Assembly (NCBI GenBank): GCA_958450365.1
Contig: CAUEEP010000741.1
Location: 2,180,501-2,244,500 of the forward strand
Length of the DNA: 64,000 nucleotides
DNA from: Mesorhabditis belari
Lineage: Eukaryota; Nematoda; Chromadorea; Rhabditida; Rhabditidae
Direction of reading: 5' to 3'
Below the pieces are notes generated by a model. That model saw only the letters and a list, made by a program, of their open reading frames with translations. It was not told where the DNA came from and searched no databases. A program made the translations under genes and the position numbers. Positions 21,101-30,470 of this stretch are shown here, in pieces (the first letter of the stretch is position 1; each line of letters begins with the position of its first letter).

Positions 21101-24100
21101 ATTCAAAGAAGGATCGGCGTTGAGATTGACTAGGTAGAACTTGTCCTTCATCACTTTGATTCCAGAGCTTTCCACGGAGATCCCAATGTTGGCCAGATCT
21201 CGTTGTCGTTCCTAGAAAAAAATTAGAAATGATAGATTCATAGGCATACTTTGTAAACACTGTCGGTTTCTTTTAGCCTGTCTTCCCAGGATTTGTTCAT
21301 CTGTTCGACGATTCTTTCCGATTCAGTCAATCGATCTCGAAGCTCTTGCGTTTCCGAGTGTTCTTTCTTTGTTTGACTGATTTGCAAACGGAGTTGTTCG
21401 ACCTCTTCACGAAGCTCGCGAATGATTTTTGCATTTGGATCCTGAACGAATAAGATTTGAATAAGAAAACGATTGCCTAGCTATTCTACTTGTTTCAAAA
21501 CATATCTAGATATTGAGTTATAGCCGTGACCTTTTTCTGACCAACAATTGAGAATTTGCTGCGAAAAAAGTGAGAAATTACTATCATGGACTAAAATAGA
21601 TGAAGACAATAACTTGAAAATTGATTTTCTAGATAGAATATAGGTTAGTTAGATGACTTTAGGAAGCTACTAGATAAAAGAGCAGTGTCTGTCTGTACGG
21701 GCATTTTCTCGGCCGTATTCTAACAAATAAAGCTAAAACTTCTTTAGAAAACCTTAGAATATATTGTAGTTGTGCTATTTAAAATAAAAATTTAAAAATG
21801 CCAAAGTTGAGCGGCACTATGGGGGATCGAACCCGGCCCACACCCGGCCGTGTGACCCGTAGACCAGCGCACTCCCGACTGCACCACGGCGACGGAGCAC
21901 CCAGCCGGAAAAACCCGCTGTTAGGCGAGTTTTTTGGCTGATTTAAGGATATCAGAAGGCAAACCTCGTTGATGACAGCATGATTGACGATTTTCTTTGC
22001 TCGATCCGCATATCGGAGTGTGCTCAGCGTTTCCTCGTAATTATCGGCAGCTGGGGAAATCGTGGCAATCATCACCGTTCTCGAGTTTCCCCCAAGATTG
22101 TCTTTCAAAAGCCTAAACTCGAAATCATTTACAGTTTTCTTTTCTCTTTCACCAAGTCAACACCGAGTCTCGATACGGAATGAATTTGTCCTTTTTGTCT
22201 TTGCTCGATCGATCCGCCAATGAAGAAATCACCATTCCGAGGGTTGTCAAAGATCTAAATTTTGATTACCTATCATAGTTTAAGCTATTCACCGAATTTG
22301 CTACTGTTTTTCTAAATGTTTTACTTTTTCTCAGTTATCAGTGTACTTTGTAGTACTTCAAGCAATGTAGTACGGTTATCGGACATTTGATACGCGCCCC
22401 GCCCCTTTTGCCATTGGCAATCTAACTTTGAACTCAAATATCTTTGTGTATGGCTGTCCAATTTCGATATTCTTGGTATCGTTGGATGCGCTAAGTCTTT
22501 CTCTGTCGATTGGTACAAAAACTATTTAAATTGAACAGCGCAACATCAAGATATTTGAGCTCAAAGTTGGCTTGTCAATGGCAAAGGGGCGGGACCATTG
22601 TGGGACCTTCTATACGCGCCCCGCCCCTTTTGCCATTGACAAGCCAACTTTGAGCTCAAATATCTTGATGTTGCGCTGTTCAATTTAAATAGTTTTTGTA
22701 CCAATCGACAGAGAAAGACTTAGCGCATCCAACGATACCAAGAATATCGAAATTGGACAGCCATACACAAAGATATTTGAGTTCAAAGTTAGATTGCCAA
22801 TGGCAAAAGGAGGGGAGTGCGTATCAAATGTTCCACAATCATGTAGTTCGGCTCCCAAAATCTCTAGTCGTTCACTAATTTCCCTAAATCCAAACTCTTG
22901 CCCACTTGTTAATGTTTCCTCCTTCTTCAAGCCTTTTCCCAACAGCTCCCGTCTTTCCAGCTCGTTCACTTCCCGCCAAATCGACTAACGAGATTTTGGC
23001 CACCTTTTCGCCGGAGAACTAAAAAAGCTCTTGAGTTCCTGGGAATTTTTGTTTCAATTTTTGTCTCAATTTTTGTTTGTTACAACGTCATTTTACTTAA
23101 AATTATATTTAGTTAAGTTACTGATAAGATGAAATCAGTAGTAAACTTTTGGTACTTCTTTTGGTAGTTTTAGTACTTCTTTGATAACTTTAGTACTTCT
23201 TTTGGTACTTTTGGTACTTCTTTTAGCAATTTTGGTACTTCTTTTAGCACTTTTGGTACTTTTGGTACTTTTGGTACGTTTAATACTCCTTTAGTAAGGG
23301 GTAATGATTTTGCCAACTCTGTGTCACTGATTTGGTTACCTTAAACTTGTTCAATCTTGACTTTAAGGCATTATTAGATAGCTTAGACTTTGTAGATTCT
23401 AATAGTTTTGAGTTTTTTTAAAAATCTTTCACAGAAAAGGGTCTAAATTGTGGATTGAAGCTGGGCAAAATCATTACTAAACTTTTACATTGACAAAATG
23501 GAAGAAAACAACGAACTCACCCCATTCTCAGCATCGATTAGCACTTGAGTGAGACGAATGTTGAAAACGGCATGTGATCGACTCGATTCGGCGTTCATAT
23601 TTGTCGCGGCAACCGTTCTCGATTTGTTTCCCTCCTCGATTAGAGAAGCGATTTGCTGAAAGAGAAGCGATTTGTTTTCGATTTCAATTCGATTTCAATT
23701 CGATTTCAATTGTCTGAAAATAGTTTTTCATTAAAAGATTAGGGTTCTCACTTCGTAACTCGAAACGGCCAACACCGAGAGCCCGTCAACCATTGGACCC
23801 AAGATTTTGTGCTCTCTCACTTTCAGATGACCCTTCTTGGCGCTCTTTGGATCGAGTAAATCTCGAACTTTCTCATTGTAAATCTCCATGTAAGAGACTT
23901 CGACCTGGAATTGGTTTTGCATAATTTTTACATACAATAAAACCAACCAAAAATCTTCTATAGAGGGTGTCTCAAAAGTTCTTTTACTTTTTGTAAACGG
24001 ACAGTTTGACTCGGAAAAGGTGCCATTTTTGAAAAGCTAACGCCGGATTATGAAAATTCAGATATTTTTACTTTAACTATACTCTTTTACATAAAAGTTG

Positions 24101-26532
24101 CAACTCTAAACAACTCTTTGATGAGGATGTTTAAAGGTGGTCAGAGCTTTGAAGATTTTGGGTGCTCTTCATAGAATCGCTTGAAAATCTTTCGTTTTTC
24201 AGATATCAAGTCTTTTTGTAGCTTGTTTTTAAGAAGAAACTTAGATCTATCAAATGGTAACTCGCTTTTGTTGCACCAGCGCTTTGACTCAGTTCTTTTT
24301 ACATCTATTTAGCTACTTTACTATACATAAAAGAGCAGTTTCTGCCTTTCCACCTGTATGGGCTTTTTCTCAGCCGTCTTTAAGCCAAAAAAACTGAATA
24401 TCTTCAAAAAGTTTGGAAATCTAATTTAGTTGTCGTATTTTAAATAAAAAATTTAAAAATTTAAATTGAGTGGCACTACGGGGGATCGAACCCGGAGGCC
24501 GTAGACTTATGCGCTCCCGACTACGCCATGGTGGCCAGTCGACCGCAAAACAGCTTGAAAAACCCGGGTTTTTCGGCTGGTTTTCAGATGATCCATTTAA
24601 ACAATTCAAAAGATTCAAGAGATTCAAAAGAAGATGTAAACCTTATAATTCAAAGTGTCATTCGAGGTTTGTTCAATGCGAGCGAAAACGGCATCACAGA
24701 GTCGCGGAATGATTCCCGGTTGATCAGCGGTGCCCATCATTGAATAAGATTTACCGGAACCTAGAAATCAAATGAAAGATGCTACGATAATTGGTATAAT
24801 CTTTAAATTCAGCATATTTTCATTACGCAAAACCCACCAGTTTGTCCATACGCAAAAATGCAAGCATTGTAGCCTTGGAAAGCGTTCTCGAGCACTCCTC
24901 TTCCCACACACTCAAAGACTTCCTCTTGACCTGAAATTCAGTTAAACTTTACATGCCGATATTTATTAAGTTGTTTATGTTTATGTTTCTAAAGTTTATG
25001 TCTGTTAAGCTAAGGTTTATGTCTGTTAAGCTAAGGTTTATGTTTGTTAAACTAAAGTTTATGTTTGTTAAGCTAACGTTTATGTTTGTTAAGCTCTAAG
25101 ATTCCCCTCTGAATCAGAAAATCGTATCACTTACTTGCATAGTCCGGATGATCGTACTCGGTCGAGTAAAAAGCGTGATCGAAGGCGAAATTCTTTGGTT
25201 GTTTACTGAAAGTTATAAAGGATTAGGATTTCGGAAATCGTTTGTTTCATTTTGGAAATCATTTTGGAAATTTCCTAATTATTTTGACACCAGTTTGCCC
25301 ATAGTAAATCATTTGTTTCATTTTTTAAAAACCAGCTTATAGCAGAGCATTTTCTTGCCGAAATCTGCACTCACTCATCAGTCGGATGCTCGAGATTGAC
25401 CTGATCCTTGCACATCGCCACCACATTTTTCGTCTTGAGATCGATCTCTGAAATTTTTCATTTAAAGATGATTGGGGTCAAATGACTGTGTTCTTCGTCA
25501 ATTCCGTTTACGAAAACGCATTTCAAACGTTAAAACGTTTACTAATTTTTACTATCGCAACTACTAAAACGACTAAAACTACTAAAACGACTAAACTTAC
25601 TACTAAAACTACCGCAAATTTGTTTAGCCTTTATTTCTTTTACTCGATTCCCTTCTACTTCTACTTTCATCTTTTCTACTTGATTATAATCTCATTGGAT
25701 AAGAAAACAAAATCAATTAAAACGTATAAAATCTAATCTACAAGATTACGATAGTTTTTCCAAATTGCCCAACTTCTAGAGAACGTTTTAATCATGAAGA
25801 ACACATAAAGTAAAAAAAAGAAGATCGAAAGAACGAATTCTTGATGAAATTCGTGAAATCTGTTTACTCGACTAGAAACTCGACTGGGTACTTGGCGCAA
25901 ATGATACTTGGCGGAAATACTTTCTATAAATGCTAAATTATGTTATAATCTAACTAAAGCAATTCTATTATTGATAAATCAATATGCAAAGGTTTGCTTT
26001 TAAATGTTTTCAAGGATCAACTATAGTATCGGGTGGCGGGTGTAGATTTTTTGTATAATGGCCAGAGAGACCAGAGGCCATTTTTTGGCGTCCCCTTGTC
26101 AGCTACAACTGAGCGCAAATGGTACGTGACGCAAATGATACTTGGCGCAAATGATACTTGGCCCAAATGATACTTGGCGCAAATGATACTTGGCGCGAAT
26201 AATTTGGCGCAAATGATACTTGGCGCAAATGATACGTGGCATAAATGATACGTGGCGGAAATAATACATGGCGCAAATGATACTTGGCGCAAATGATATG
26301 TGGCGCAAATGATACGCGGCGCAAATGATACGCGGCGCAAATAACTTGGTGCTTTTGCTAGCACCTCGTGATAGCTCATTAGAAGCCCAAAAATGTCTAG
26401 TTTATGTGACCATTGCCTACTCAAAACTCAAAACAATTAAAAATGAATTCTTTCAAACTTTTCACCTCTTTTATTAAACGGCCTCACTCTCACAGCCACT
26501 TTGACCTTTTCCATCTCGTTCTCGGCGCTCAT
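9114..26532 (-). CDS. klp-4: kinesin-3 motor, KIF13/KLP-4 type, 37 exons, complete
   Basis: Plus-end microtubule motor; KIF13-family kinesins move vesicle and receptor cargo, in nematodes in neurons. Exons: 26532-26466, 25447-25375, 25205-25135, 24930-24838, 24760-24642, 23904-23752, 23655-23521, 23018-22906, 22254-22153, 22112-21965, 21441-21250, 21211-21077, 21038-20878, 20559-20388, 20247-20111, 20070-19927, 19888-19714, 19175-19033, 18990-18807, 18463-18302, 18260-18090, 18049-17906, 16959-16822, 16687-16535, 16471-16394, 16353-16208, 16135-16065, 15972-15860, 15333-15238, 15157-15038, 14992-14916, 14082-13900, 13859-13754, 13593-13488, 11930-11878, 10855-10778, 9257-9114. Every phase matches, giving 1,551 residues. 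The motor domain (about 8-350) has P-loop GQTGSGKS (99-106), switch I NAESSRSH (213-220) and switch [11 protein letters not shown] (248-256). A coiled coil (360-422) is followed by an FHA domain (about 440-560), more coiled coil, the KIF13-type central region (about 780-1000), the segment around [13 protein letters not shown], and a Ser-rich tail. No CAP-Gly domain is visible, unlike KIF13B. The last three exons are least certain. The symbol rests on family resemblance. Confidence 0.93.
9685..9732. repeat. perfect 20-bp-stem hairpin
   Basis: CCAGAAGCCAGATTTAGGCC (9685-9704) and its exact reverse complement (9713-9732) flank an 8-base loop, in the last kinesin intron. Confidence 0.9.
9808..10630. 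mobile_element. inverted-repeat element (CAGGGTGTTCAATAT family), copy 2
   Basis: Same termini and right-hand interior as the 1099-1644 element, but with a roughly 300-bp tandem array (10013-10315) inside. It lies in the last intron of the kinesin gene. Flanked on the left by TA. Confidence 0.8.
10013..10315. repeat. 12-bp minisatellite TTTAACGATTGT inside a MITE
   Basis: About 24 copies of a 12-bp unit (TTTAACGATTGT and variants) sit inside the 9808-10630 element at a place where the sister copy (1099-1644) has no array. Confidence 0.9.
11336..11368. repeat. perfect palindrome CAGGTGCCTAA / TTAGGCACCTG
   Basis: A 16-bp-arm inverted repeat with a single central base, flanked by A and T runs, within the 11000-11737 element. 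It would form an extruded hairpin; no function is evident. Confidence 0.85.
11428..11668 (-). pseudogene. 18S (SSU) rRNA fragment
   Basis: The minus strand carries recognisable 5'-domain SSU rRNA landmarks in the right order: ACGGCTCATTATAACAG, GTAATTCTGGAGCTAATAC, CATTTATTAGAT, a CTTCGG hairpin, and CTGCCCTATCAACTTTTGAT. The fragment is about 240 nt of roughly 1.8 kb and is diverged (for example Gly-rich helices shortened). It is a captured or retroposed fragment, not a working rRNA gene. Confidence 0.85.
12804..13268. repeat. tandem dimer of a 230-bp palindromic element
   Basis: Two palindromic units (12804-13043 and about 13043-13268) each carry GC-rich arms (GCGCCCCGCCCCTTTTGCC) around the conserved core ACCAATCAACAGAGAAAGAC. 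Other copies are at 20628-20865 and 22378-22840. The location is the intron between kinesin exons 34 and 35. Confidence 0.85.
13754..13755 (-). other. GC-AG intron donor after kinesin exon 33
   Basis: Exon 33 ends CAG and the intron starts GCAAGA. Joining here to the TTTTCAG acceptor before 13593 keeps phase 0, and no GT donor nearby does. GC-AG introns are a known minor class, usually with a strong CAG/GCAAG context as here. Confidence 0.65.
14296..14630. repeat. 10-bp minisatellite GAATCGGCTT
   Basis: About 33 imperfect copies of a 10-bp unit (GAATCGGCTT, AATCAGCCCA, AATCGACTCG variants) in a kinesin intron. The variants alternate in higher-order groups. Confidence 0.9.
15390..15605. repeat. 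imperfect inverted-repeat element in kinesin intron
   Basis: The left arm (about 15395-15470) and right arm (about 15525-15600) are imperfect reverse complements (GGTGTGA, AAAAATG, ATCTC, GATTTCACTC ... motifs). This is a decayed foldback element. It abuts the hairpin at 15598-15643. Confidence 0.55.
15598..15643. repeat. perfect 19-20-bp-stem hairpin
   Basis: CAATCTGTTGCTACTAATCT and its exact reverse complement are separated by an 8-base loop, in the intron between kinesin exons 28 and 29. Confidence 0.9.
17198..17435. repeat. 30-bp minisatellite
   Basis: Eight copies of a 30-bp unit (TTCCCTTGTGGTCATTTGGG plus TCTTAGCGGT variants) in the 946-bp kinesin intron between exons 22 and 23. The unit length is a multiple of 3, giving long artefactual open frames on both strands. 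It ends next to a tRNA-like sequence. Confidence 0.95.
17448..17515 (+). pseudogene. tRNA-Ser-like pseudogene
   Basis: The start GCAGCCGTGGCCGAGTGGTA resembles a tRNA-Ser acceptor and D arm, and GGTTCGATCCC is a B-box/T-arm. The 3' acceptor strand does not pair with the 5' strand and the anticodon arm is broken, so it cannot be a working tRNA. Confidence 0.6.
18545..18670. repeat. minisatellite with CTTGACTGACTAGCGTACTA units
   Basis: Several imperfect copies of AGAGCTTGACTGACTAGCGT in the intron between kinesin exons 19 and 20. Confidence 0.75.
19262..19660. mobile_element. foldback element occupying most of a kinesin intron
   Basis: Arms of about 175 bp (19262-19440 and 19480-19655) are near-perfect reverse complements, with a 40-bp centre that holds a smaller palindrome CGCCCATAATGGGCG. 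It fills the intron between exons 17 and 18 (19176-19713 is non-exonic; exon 18 ends the left side). Confidence 0.8.
20294..20351. repeat. 27-bp-stem hairpin in a 140-bp kinesin intron
   Basis: AGCCAGAGCTTTCGCTCTTT plus ATCAAAC pairs with its inverse around a TTTT loop (one mismatch). It makes up much of the intron between exons 14 and 15 (20248-20387). Confidence 0.85.
20628..20865. repeat. palindromic 230-bp element, single copy
   Basis: A single unit of the family also found at 12804-13268 and 22378-22840. It fills about three quarters of the 318-bp intron between kinesin exons 13 and 14. Confidence 0.85.
21670..21940 (-). mobile_element. tRNA-derived SINE, copy 1
   Basis: The minus strand starts with a tRNA-like head (about 21905-21810) with A-box CGTGGTGCAGTCGGGAG and B-box GGGTTCGATCCCCC. 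An AT-rich body follows, shared with the 24320-24590 copy (TTTTAAATTTTTATTT, GCCC..ACAG..CTGCTCTTTTAT). It lies in an intron just after the motor-domain exon 10. No coding capacity, so it relies on another element's machinery. Confidence 0.65.
22378..22840. repeat. tandem dimer of the 230-bp palindromic element
   Basis: Two units (about 22378-22598 and 22598-22840) are joined through ACCATTGTGGGACC, the same junction as the dimer at 12804-13268. It lies between kinesin exons 8 and 9. Confidence 0.85.
23150..23285. repeat. low-order repeat of TTTTGGTACTTC
   Basis: About ten imperfect copies of TTTTGGTACTTC in the intron between kinesin exons 7 and 8. Confidence 0.75.
24320..24590 (-). mobile_element. 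tRNA-derived SINE, copy 2
   Basis: Same structure as 21670-21940: a tRNA-like head on the minus strand (A-box TGGCGTAGTCGGGAGCGC, B-box GGGTTCGATCCCCCG) and the shared body. The two copies differ enough to be independent insertions. It lies in the intron between kinesin exons 5 and 6. Confidence 0.65.
24975..25100. repeat. 21-bp minisatellite
   Basis: About six copies of TTTATGTTTGTTAAGCTAAGG in the kinesin intron between exons 3 and 4. Confidence 0.85.
25924..26110. repeat. duplicated 187-200-bp block, copy 1
   Basis: A block running from GCTAAATTATGTTATAATC to CGTCCCCTTGTCAGCTACAA recurs at about 28010-28220 in the same orientation with a few changes. Here it lies in kinesin intron 1 between stretches of a 16-bp minisatellite. 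Confidence 0.85.
26107..26345. repeat. 16-bp minisatellite GCGCAAATGATACTTG
   Basis: About 14 copies of GCGCAAATGATACTTG in kinesin intron 1; a few units also precede the 25924-26110 block. The open frames across it on the minus strand are repeat artefacts. Confidence 0.95.
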
Positions 26533-26601
26533 TTTGACGAGATGAGAATTTTGAGAATCGAATCAAAATGAAAATCGAATCAAAATCAAAATCGAATCAA
26601 T

Positions 26602-26630
26602 TCAGATGGCTAGATGCGAAGTTGACATCT
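26602..26630 (-). promoter_or_regulatory. splice acceptor and 8-codon uORF in the kinesin leader
   Basis: On the minus strand TTACATTTCAG ends at 26629, an excellent nematode 3' or trans-splice acceptor. The leader then begins directly with ATG (26628) and a uORF of 8 codons ending TGA at 26602. The kinesin ATG is at 26532. A uORF starting at the first base of the leader could dampen translation; that role is inference. Confidence 0.5.
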
Positions 26631-26632
26631 GA

Positions 26633-27194
26633 AATGTAATTTTATTTTATTTTTTGTAAATTTTGAACAATTATAAAAATAAACAGAAGATTTCAAAGAG
26701 TTTTCCGAAATTCTCTCCAGAAAATTGCCATATTGGAGGCAATTACACAAGGCCGAGACCCAGATGCATTTCTCAATGTGGCACAAGAATTTTTTTCTGT
26801 TTCATCTTTTTTTGAAAGAAAAAAACATGAAATTTGATTAGACATTGTGAATGAAAATAAATGAAAATAAAATGAAACAAAAAAAGATAAAAAGGAAAAG
26901 AAAAGGAAATTTTCGAGATGATTCGGTGTCAATCAAATTTGTGCAAGAAATTAAGACGAAAAATAGTCGAGAAAATTTCGTGATTCTTTGATTTCTGGGG
27001 AAATTTTGAAATCTGATCTGTCTAAAAACTAGCTGATAAATGGTAAAAAAATAAAAAAGGATTAAAAAGGAGTTTAAAAAGTGGAGTTAAAAAAAGTGGA
27101 GTTTTTAAAAGTGAATTAAATAATGAGTTATAAGTGTTATATGGGTTTAATAAGTTGTTATGTGGTTAATAAGTATTTATTAGTGAGTTATAAT
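26633..27194. other. upstream region of the kinesin gene
   Basis: AT-rich sequence upstream of the leader acceptor. No TATA or other motif stands out and no exon was recognised. It passes into minisatellites at 27195. Confidence 0.4.
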
Positions 27195-27360
27195 GTAATG
27201 AGCTGGAGCTGATCAATGAGCTGGAGCTGATCAATGAGCTGGAGCTGATCAATGAGCTGGAGCTGATCAATGAGCTGGAGCTGATCAATGAGCTGGAGCT
27301 GATAAATGAGCTGGAGCTGATAAATAAGCTGGAGCTGATAAATGATCTAATAAATGAGCT
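27195..27360. repeat. 18-bp minisatellite GAGCTGGAGCTGATCAAT
   Basis: About eight copies, nearly identical on the left and decaying to GATAAAT variants on the right. Confidence 0.95.
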
Positions 27361-27529
27361 GATAAATGATTTCCGTAAAGCCTTTAGTAAGTGAGTTTAA
27401 AAAGAAAAGCGTGTGAATCTTTTTTTTGCTTCGGTTTTTTTTCTATTTACGCATCATTTGAGATTGAGAAATTTTTGGGTTCAAGAATTCTGTGCCCAAG
27501 TTTTTCTATAAAACATAAAACTTTAGGAA

Positions 27530-28012
27530 CTATAAGGGAACTATAAAGGAACTGTAAAGGGAGAAAAAGGAGGAGACTATAAGAGGAACAAAGGAAGGAA
27601 ATAAAAAATAAAAAAAAACAAAAAAGAAAATTAAAAAAAAAAAAAAAAAAAATAAAGGGACTAAAGGAGGAAAAAAAGGAATAAAAAAAAAAAAAAAATT
27701 AAAAGAAAATATAAAGGAACTTTAAAGGAACTATTAAAAAGGAAACTAAAGGAGGAGAATTAGGAAAAAAAGAAAAAAGGGAAAGGATATAAAAAAATAA
27801 AAAAAGGAACTATAAAGGAGCTATAAAAGAACTAAATAGGAACTATAAAGGAACTATAAAGGAATTATAAAGGAACTATAAAGGAACTATAAAGGAACTA
27901 TAAGGGAACTATAAGGGAACTATAAAGGAACTATAAAGGAACTATAAAGGAACTATAAAGGAACTATAAGGGAACTATAAAGGAACTATAAGGGAACGAT
28001 AAGGGAACTATA
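27530..28012. repeat. 11-bp minisatellite GGAACTATAAA with A-rich tracts
   Basis: The core is 27720-28012 with many GGAACTATAAA units. The left part is AAGGA/poly-A rich sequence degenerating from the same unit. It runs directly into the second copy of the duplicated block. Confidence 0.9.
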
Positions 28013-28220
28013 AATGCTAAAATGCTAAATTATATTATAATCTAACCAAAGCAATTCTATTATTGATAAATCAATATGCAAAGGTTTGCTTTTAAATGTT
28101 TTCAAGGATCAACTATAGTATCGGGCGGCGGGTGTAGATTTTTTGTATGTTGGCCAGAGTTTCCGAGCTGCTAGACAATCTGCTAGGCCATTTTTTGGCG
28201 TCCCCTTGTCAGCTACAACT
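28010..28220. repeat. duplicated 187-200-bp block, copy 2
   Basis: A direct copy of 25924-26110 with an internal change around GGCCAGAG. The left edge emerges from the GGAACTATAAA array. Confidence 0.85.
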
Positions 28221-28264
28221 GAAGTTTTTTTCGAAAACGGATAGACTAGTATCGGGGGGTAGAT

Positions 28265-28425
28265 TTTGGTATAGATTTCAGAGGTTCAAAGACCTCTGGC
28301 CAGCTGACATTGGTAGATTTTAGACCGATCTTTTTCAGGGCTACATTTCTATACCAATATCAGTTGGCCAGAGGTCTTTGGGATTGTCCCTGAACCTCTG
28401 AAATCTGAAATCCAGAGCTACATTT
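28265..28425. repeat. inverted-repeat element
   Basis: GATTTCAGAGGTTC...GACCTCTGGCCAGCTGA on the left is matched by the inverse on the right (TCAGTTGGCCAGAGGTCTTT ... GAACCTCTGAAATC). A decayed foldback element of about 160 bp. Confidence 0.7.
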
Positions 28426-28584
28426 TTTATAAAACAGCAGAGATTCTTCTGACTTATTCAAGTTAGACAGCAATTTTGGAGAAAAAAGCAATTTTCGTTT
28501 GAAAAAGTTCAACAGATTGAAAGAAAAACAACAAAAAACAAATTTTTCGAAGATTCGTGATTCAAAATGAAAAAGATAGGCAAA

Positions 28585-28800
28585 GAAGATGATCAAAGAT
28601 GATCAAAGAAGATGATCAAAGAAGTTGATCAAAGAAGATGATCAAAGAAGATGATCAAAGAAGTTGATCACAGGAAATGATCAAAGAAGTTGATCACAGG
28701 AGTTGATCAAAGAAGTTGATCAAAGAAGTTGTTCAAAGAAGTTGATCACAGGAGTTGATCAAAGAAGATGATCACAGGAGTTGATCACAGGAGTTGATTC
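28585..28800. repeat. 13-bp minisatellite TTGATCAAAGAAG
   Basis: About 16 copies of GATCAAAGAAGTT / GATCACAGGAGTT variants. Confidence 0.9.
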
Positions 28801-29384
28801 TCTTTGTGATTCTTGATTCGATATCTTTTAGTTTCAAAAAGTTTACGTTCTAGATCAGATTTGGTTAAAATTTTCTGAAGATTTTAAGTAAAATATCGTT
28901 AAAGAATGTTTCTAGAACAAAACAGAAGCATTATCTGATTTTCTAGATCAAAAAATTAGAAGAAGAATGAGAGAAAATAGAGTACTTTGCTAGCTCTGAA
29001 ACTGAGAAAAAAAATGGATTGATAGGAAAGAAAAGAAGGAAAGAAAAGAAGGAAAGAAAAGAAGGAAAGAAAAAGGAAAGAAAATCAATGAAAATCAATG
29101 CAAGGTGTTAACTAGAAGATCTCTTCAGACTCTCCCGTATCAGTGATTTTCTCTTCATCTTTCTTTCTTTCTTTTTCATCTTTCTTTCTTTTTCATCTTT
29201 CTCCTCCTCCTCAAATGATTCATTTCAACCGAAACAGAACAAAACACCCACACTTATGGCATTTTCTGCATTTTCAGGCATCAGGCAATGCATTTTCTTT
29301 TGAAACATAAAGTAAACTGGCATAAAACTGGAATAAAACTGGCATAAAGTAAAGCATACTATTAGAATAAAGTGTTCTTTATAA

Positions 29385-29675
29385 GTAAAGCTTTTACTTA
29401 ACTTACTTTTACTTAACTTCCTTTTACTTAACTTCCTTTTACTTAACTTCCTTTTACTTAACTTACTTTTACTTAACTTCCTTTTACTCAACTTACTTTT
29501 ACTTAACTTCCTTTTACCCAACTTCCTTTTACTTAACTTACTTTTACTCAACTTCCTTTTACTTAACTTACTTTTACTTAACTTACTTTTACTTAACTTC
29601 CTTTTACTTAGCCTCCTTTTACTTAACTTCCTTTTACTTAACTTACTTTTCCTTAACTTACTTTTCCTTAACTTT
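29385..29675. repeat. 15-bp minisatellite CTTTTACTTAACTTC
   Basis: About 19 copies. Because the unit is 15 bp it yields a KLSKR-type repeat frame on the minus strand, which I do not regard as a gene. Confidence 0.95.
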
Positions 29676-30039
29676 TACTTGTTGGCAACATAATAAAGTA
29701 AAATGTAAAATGATTTGGTTAATTTATGAGTATTTTGAACGATCATAAAAAACGAAAAGTTTTTTATGATCAAGTTTGAATAGATTAGATCAAGATCTAG
29801 ATCAAATTCGAATAGAATTTTCTGAAAAAAAGGGTTCTATATTTGCTTGGGAAACTTGAGAAACTATCATCTAGTTTTTAAAATTATTTTAGTATTCGTG
29901 AAACACAAAACATTAGTTGACCAATACAAAAATCGACAGCAATCCATAAAATCCTATTCCCGTTTTGATTTAAAAACAATCTACAGAGAATTTGCTGCTA
30001 TGAAAAAGATTCAGAACAAAAATAAGATTAGAATATTTA

Positions 30040-30470
30040 GGCTTTTGTGTAGTTTTCGCGTATTTTGAAAGAATCCGGGTATTTTGGAAAAATCCGGGTC
30101 TTGAACGGGTCGTCACCATTTGAAGGCTTATAACTTTGTCCAGGAATAATATTTTGATTAACTTTTTATATCATTGTATAGAGAACATTCCAGGCTTTCA
30201 AATGATACTAAATAGAGCTTGGTTCGATAATCCAGTCCAAGAAAATCAGAGCCAACTCTGAGCAAATGAGGCCTATCCAACTTGGGTGTCATGTCGCCTG
30301 GTTTGCATGGGAATGAAAAATCCAATTAAGCTCTTTTTGGTATCATTTGAAAGCCTTGAATGTTCTCTATACAATGATATAAAAAGTTAATCAAAATATT
30401 ATCCCTGGACAAAGTTATAAGCCTTCAAATGGTGACGACCCGTTCAAAATACCCGGAAACTACGCAAAAG
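30040..30470. mobile_element. foldback element with GAACGGGTCGTCACC arms
   Basis: The left arm (about 30101-30215) is the near-perfect inverse of the right arm (about 30340-30450), and outer ends GTAGTTTTCGCG / CGGAAACTACGC extend the pairing. Non-coding. Confidence 0.8.

Noticed and set aside
26017..26424. Three parallel open frames with repeating [16 protein letters not shown] peptides
   Set aside because: A 16-bp satellite read in different frames; no start context, no family, intronic position.
29225..29551. 108-codon KLSKR-repeat frame
   Set aside because: Produced by a 15-bp tandem repeat; the non-repeat ends show no protein-like feature.
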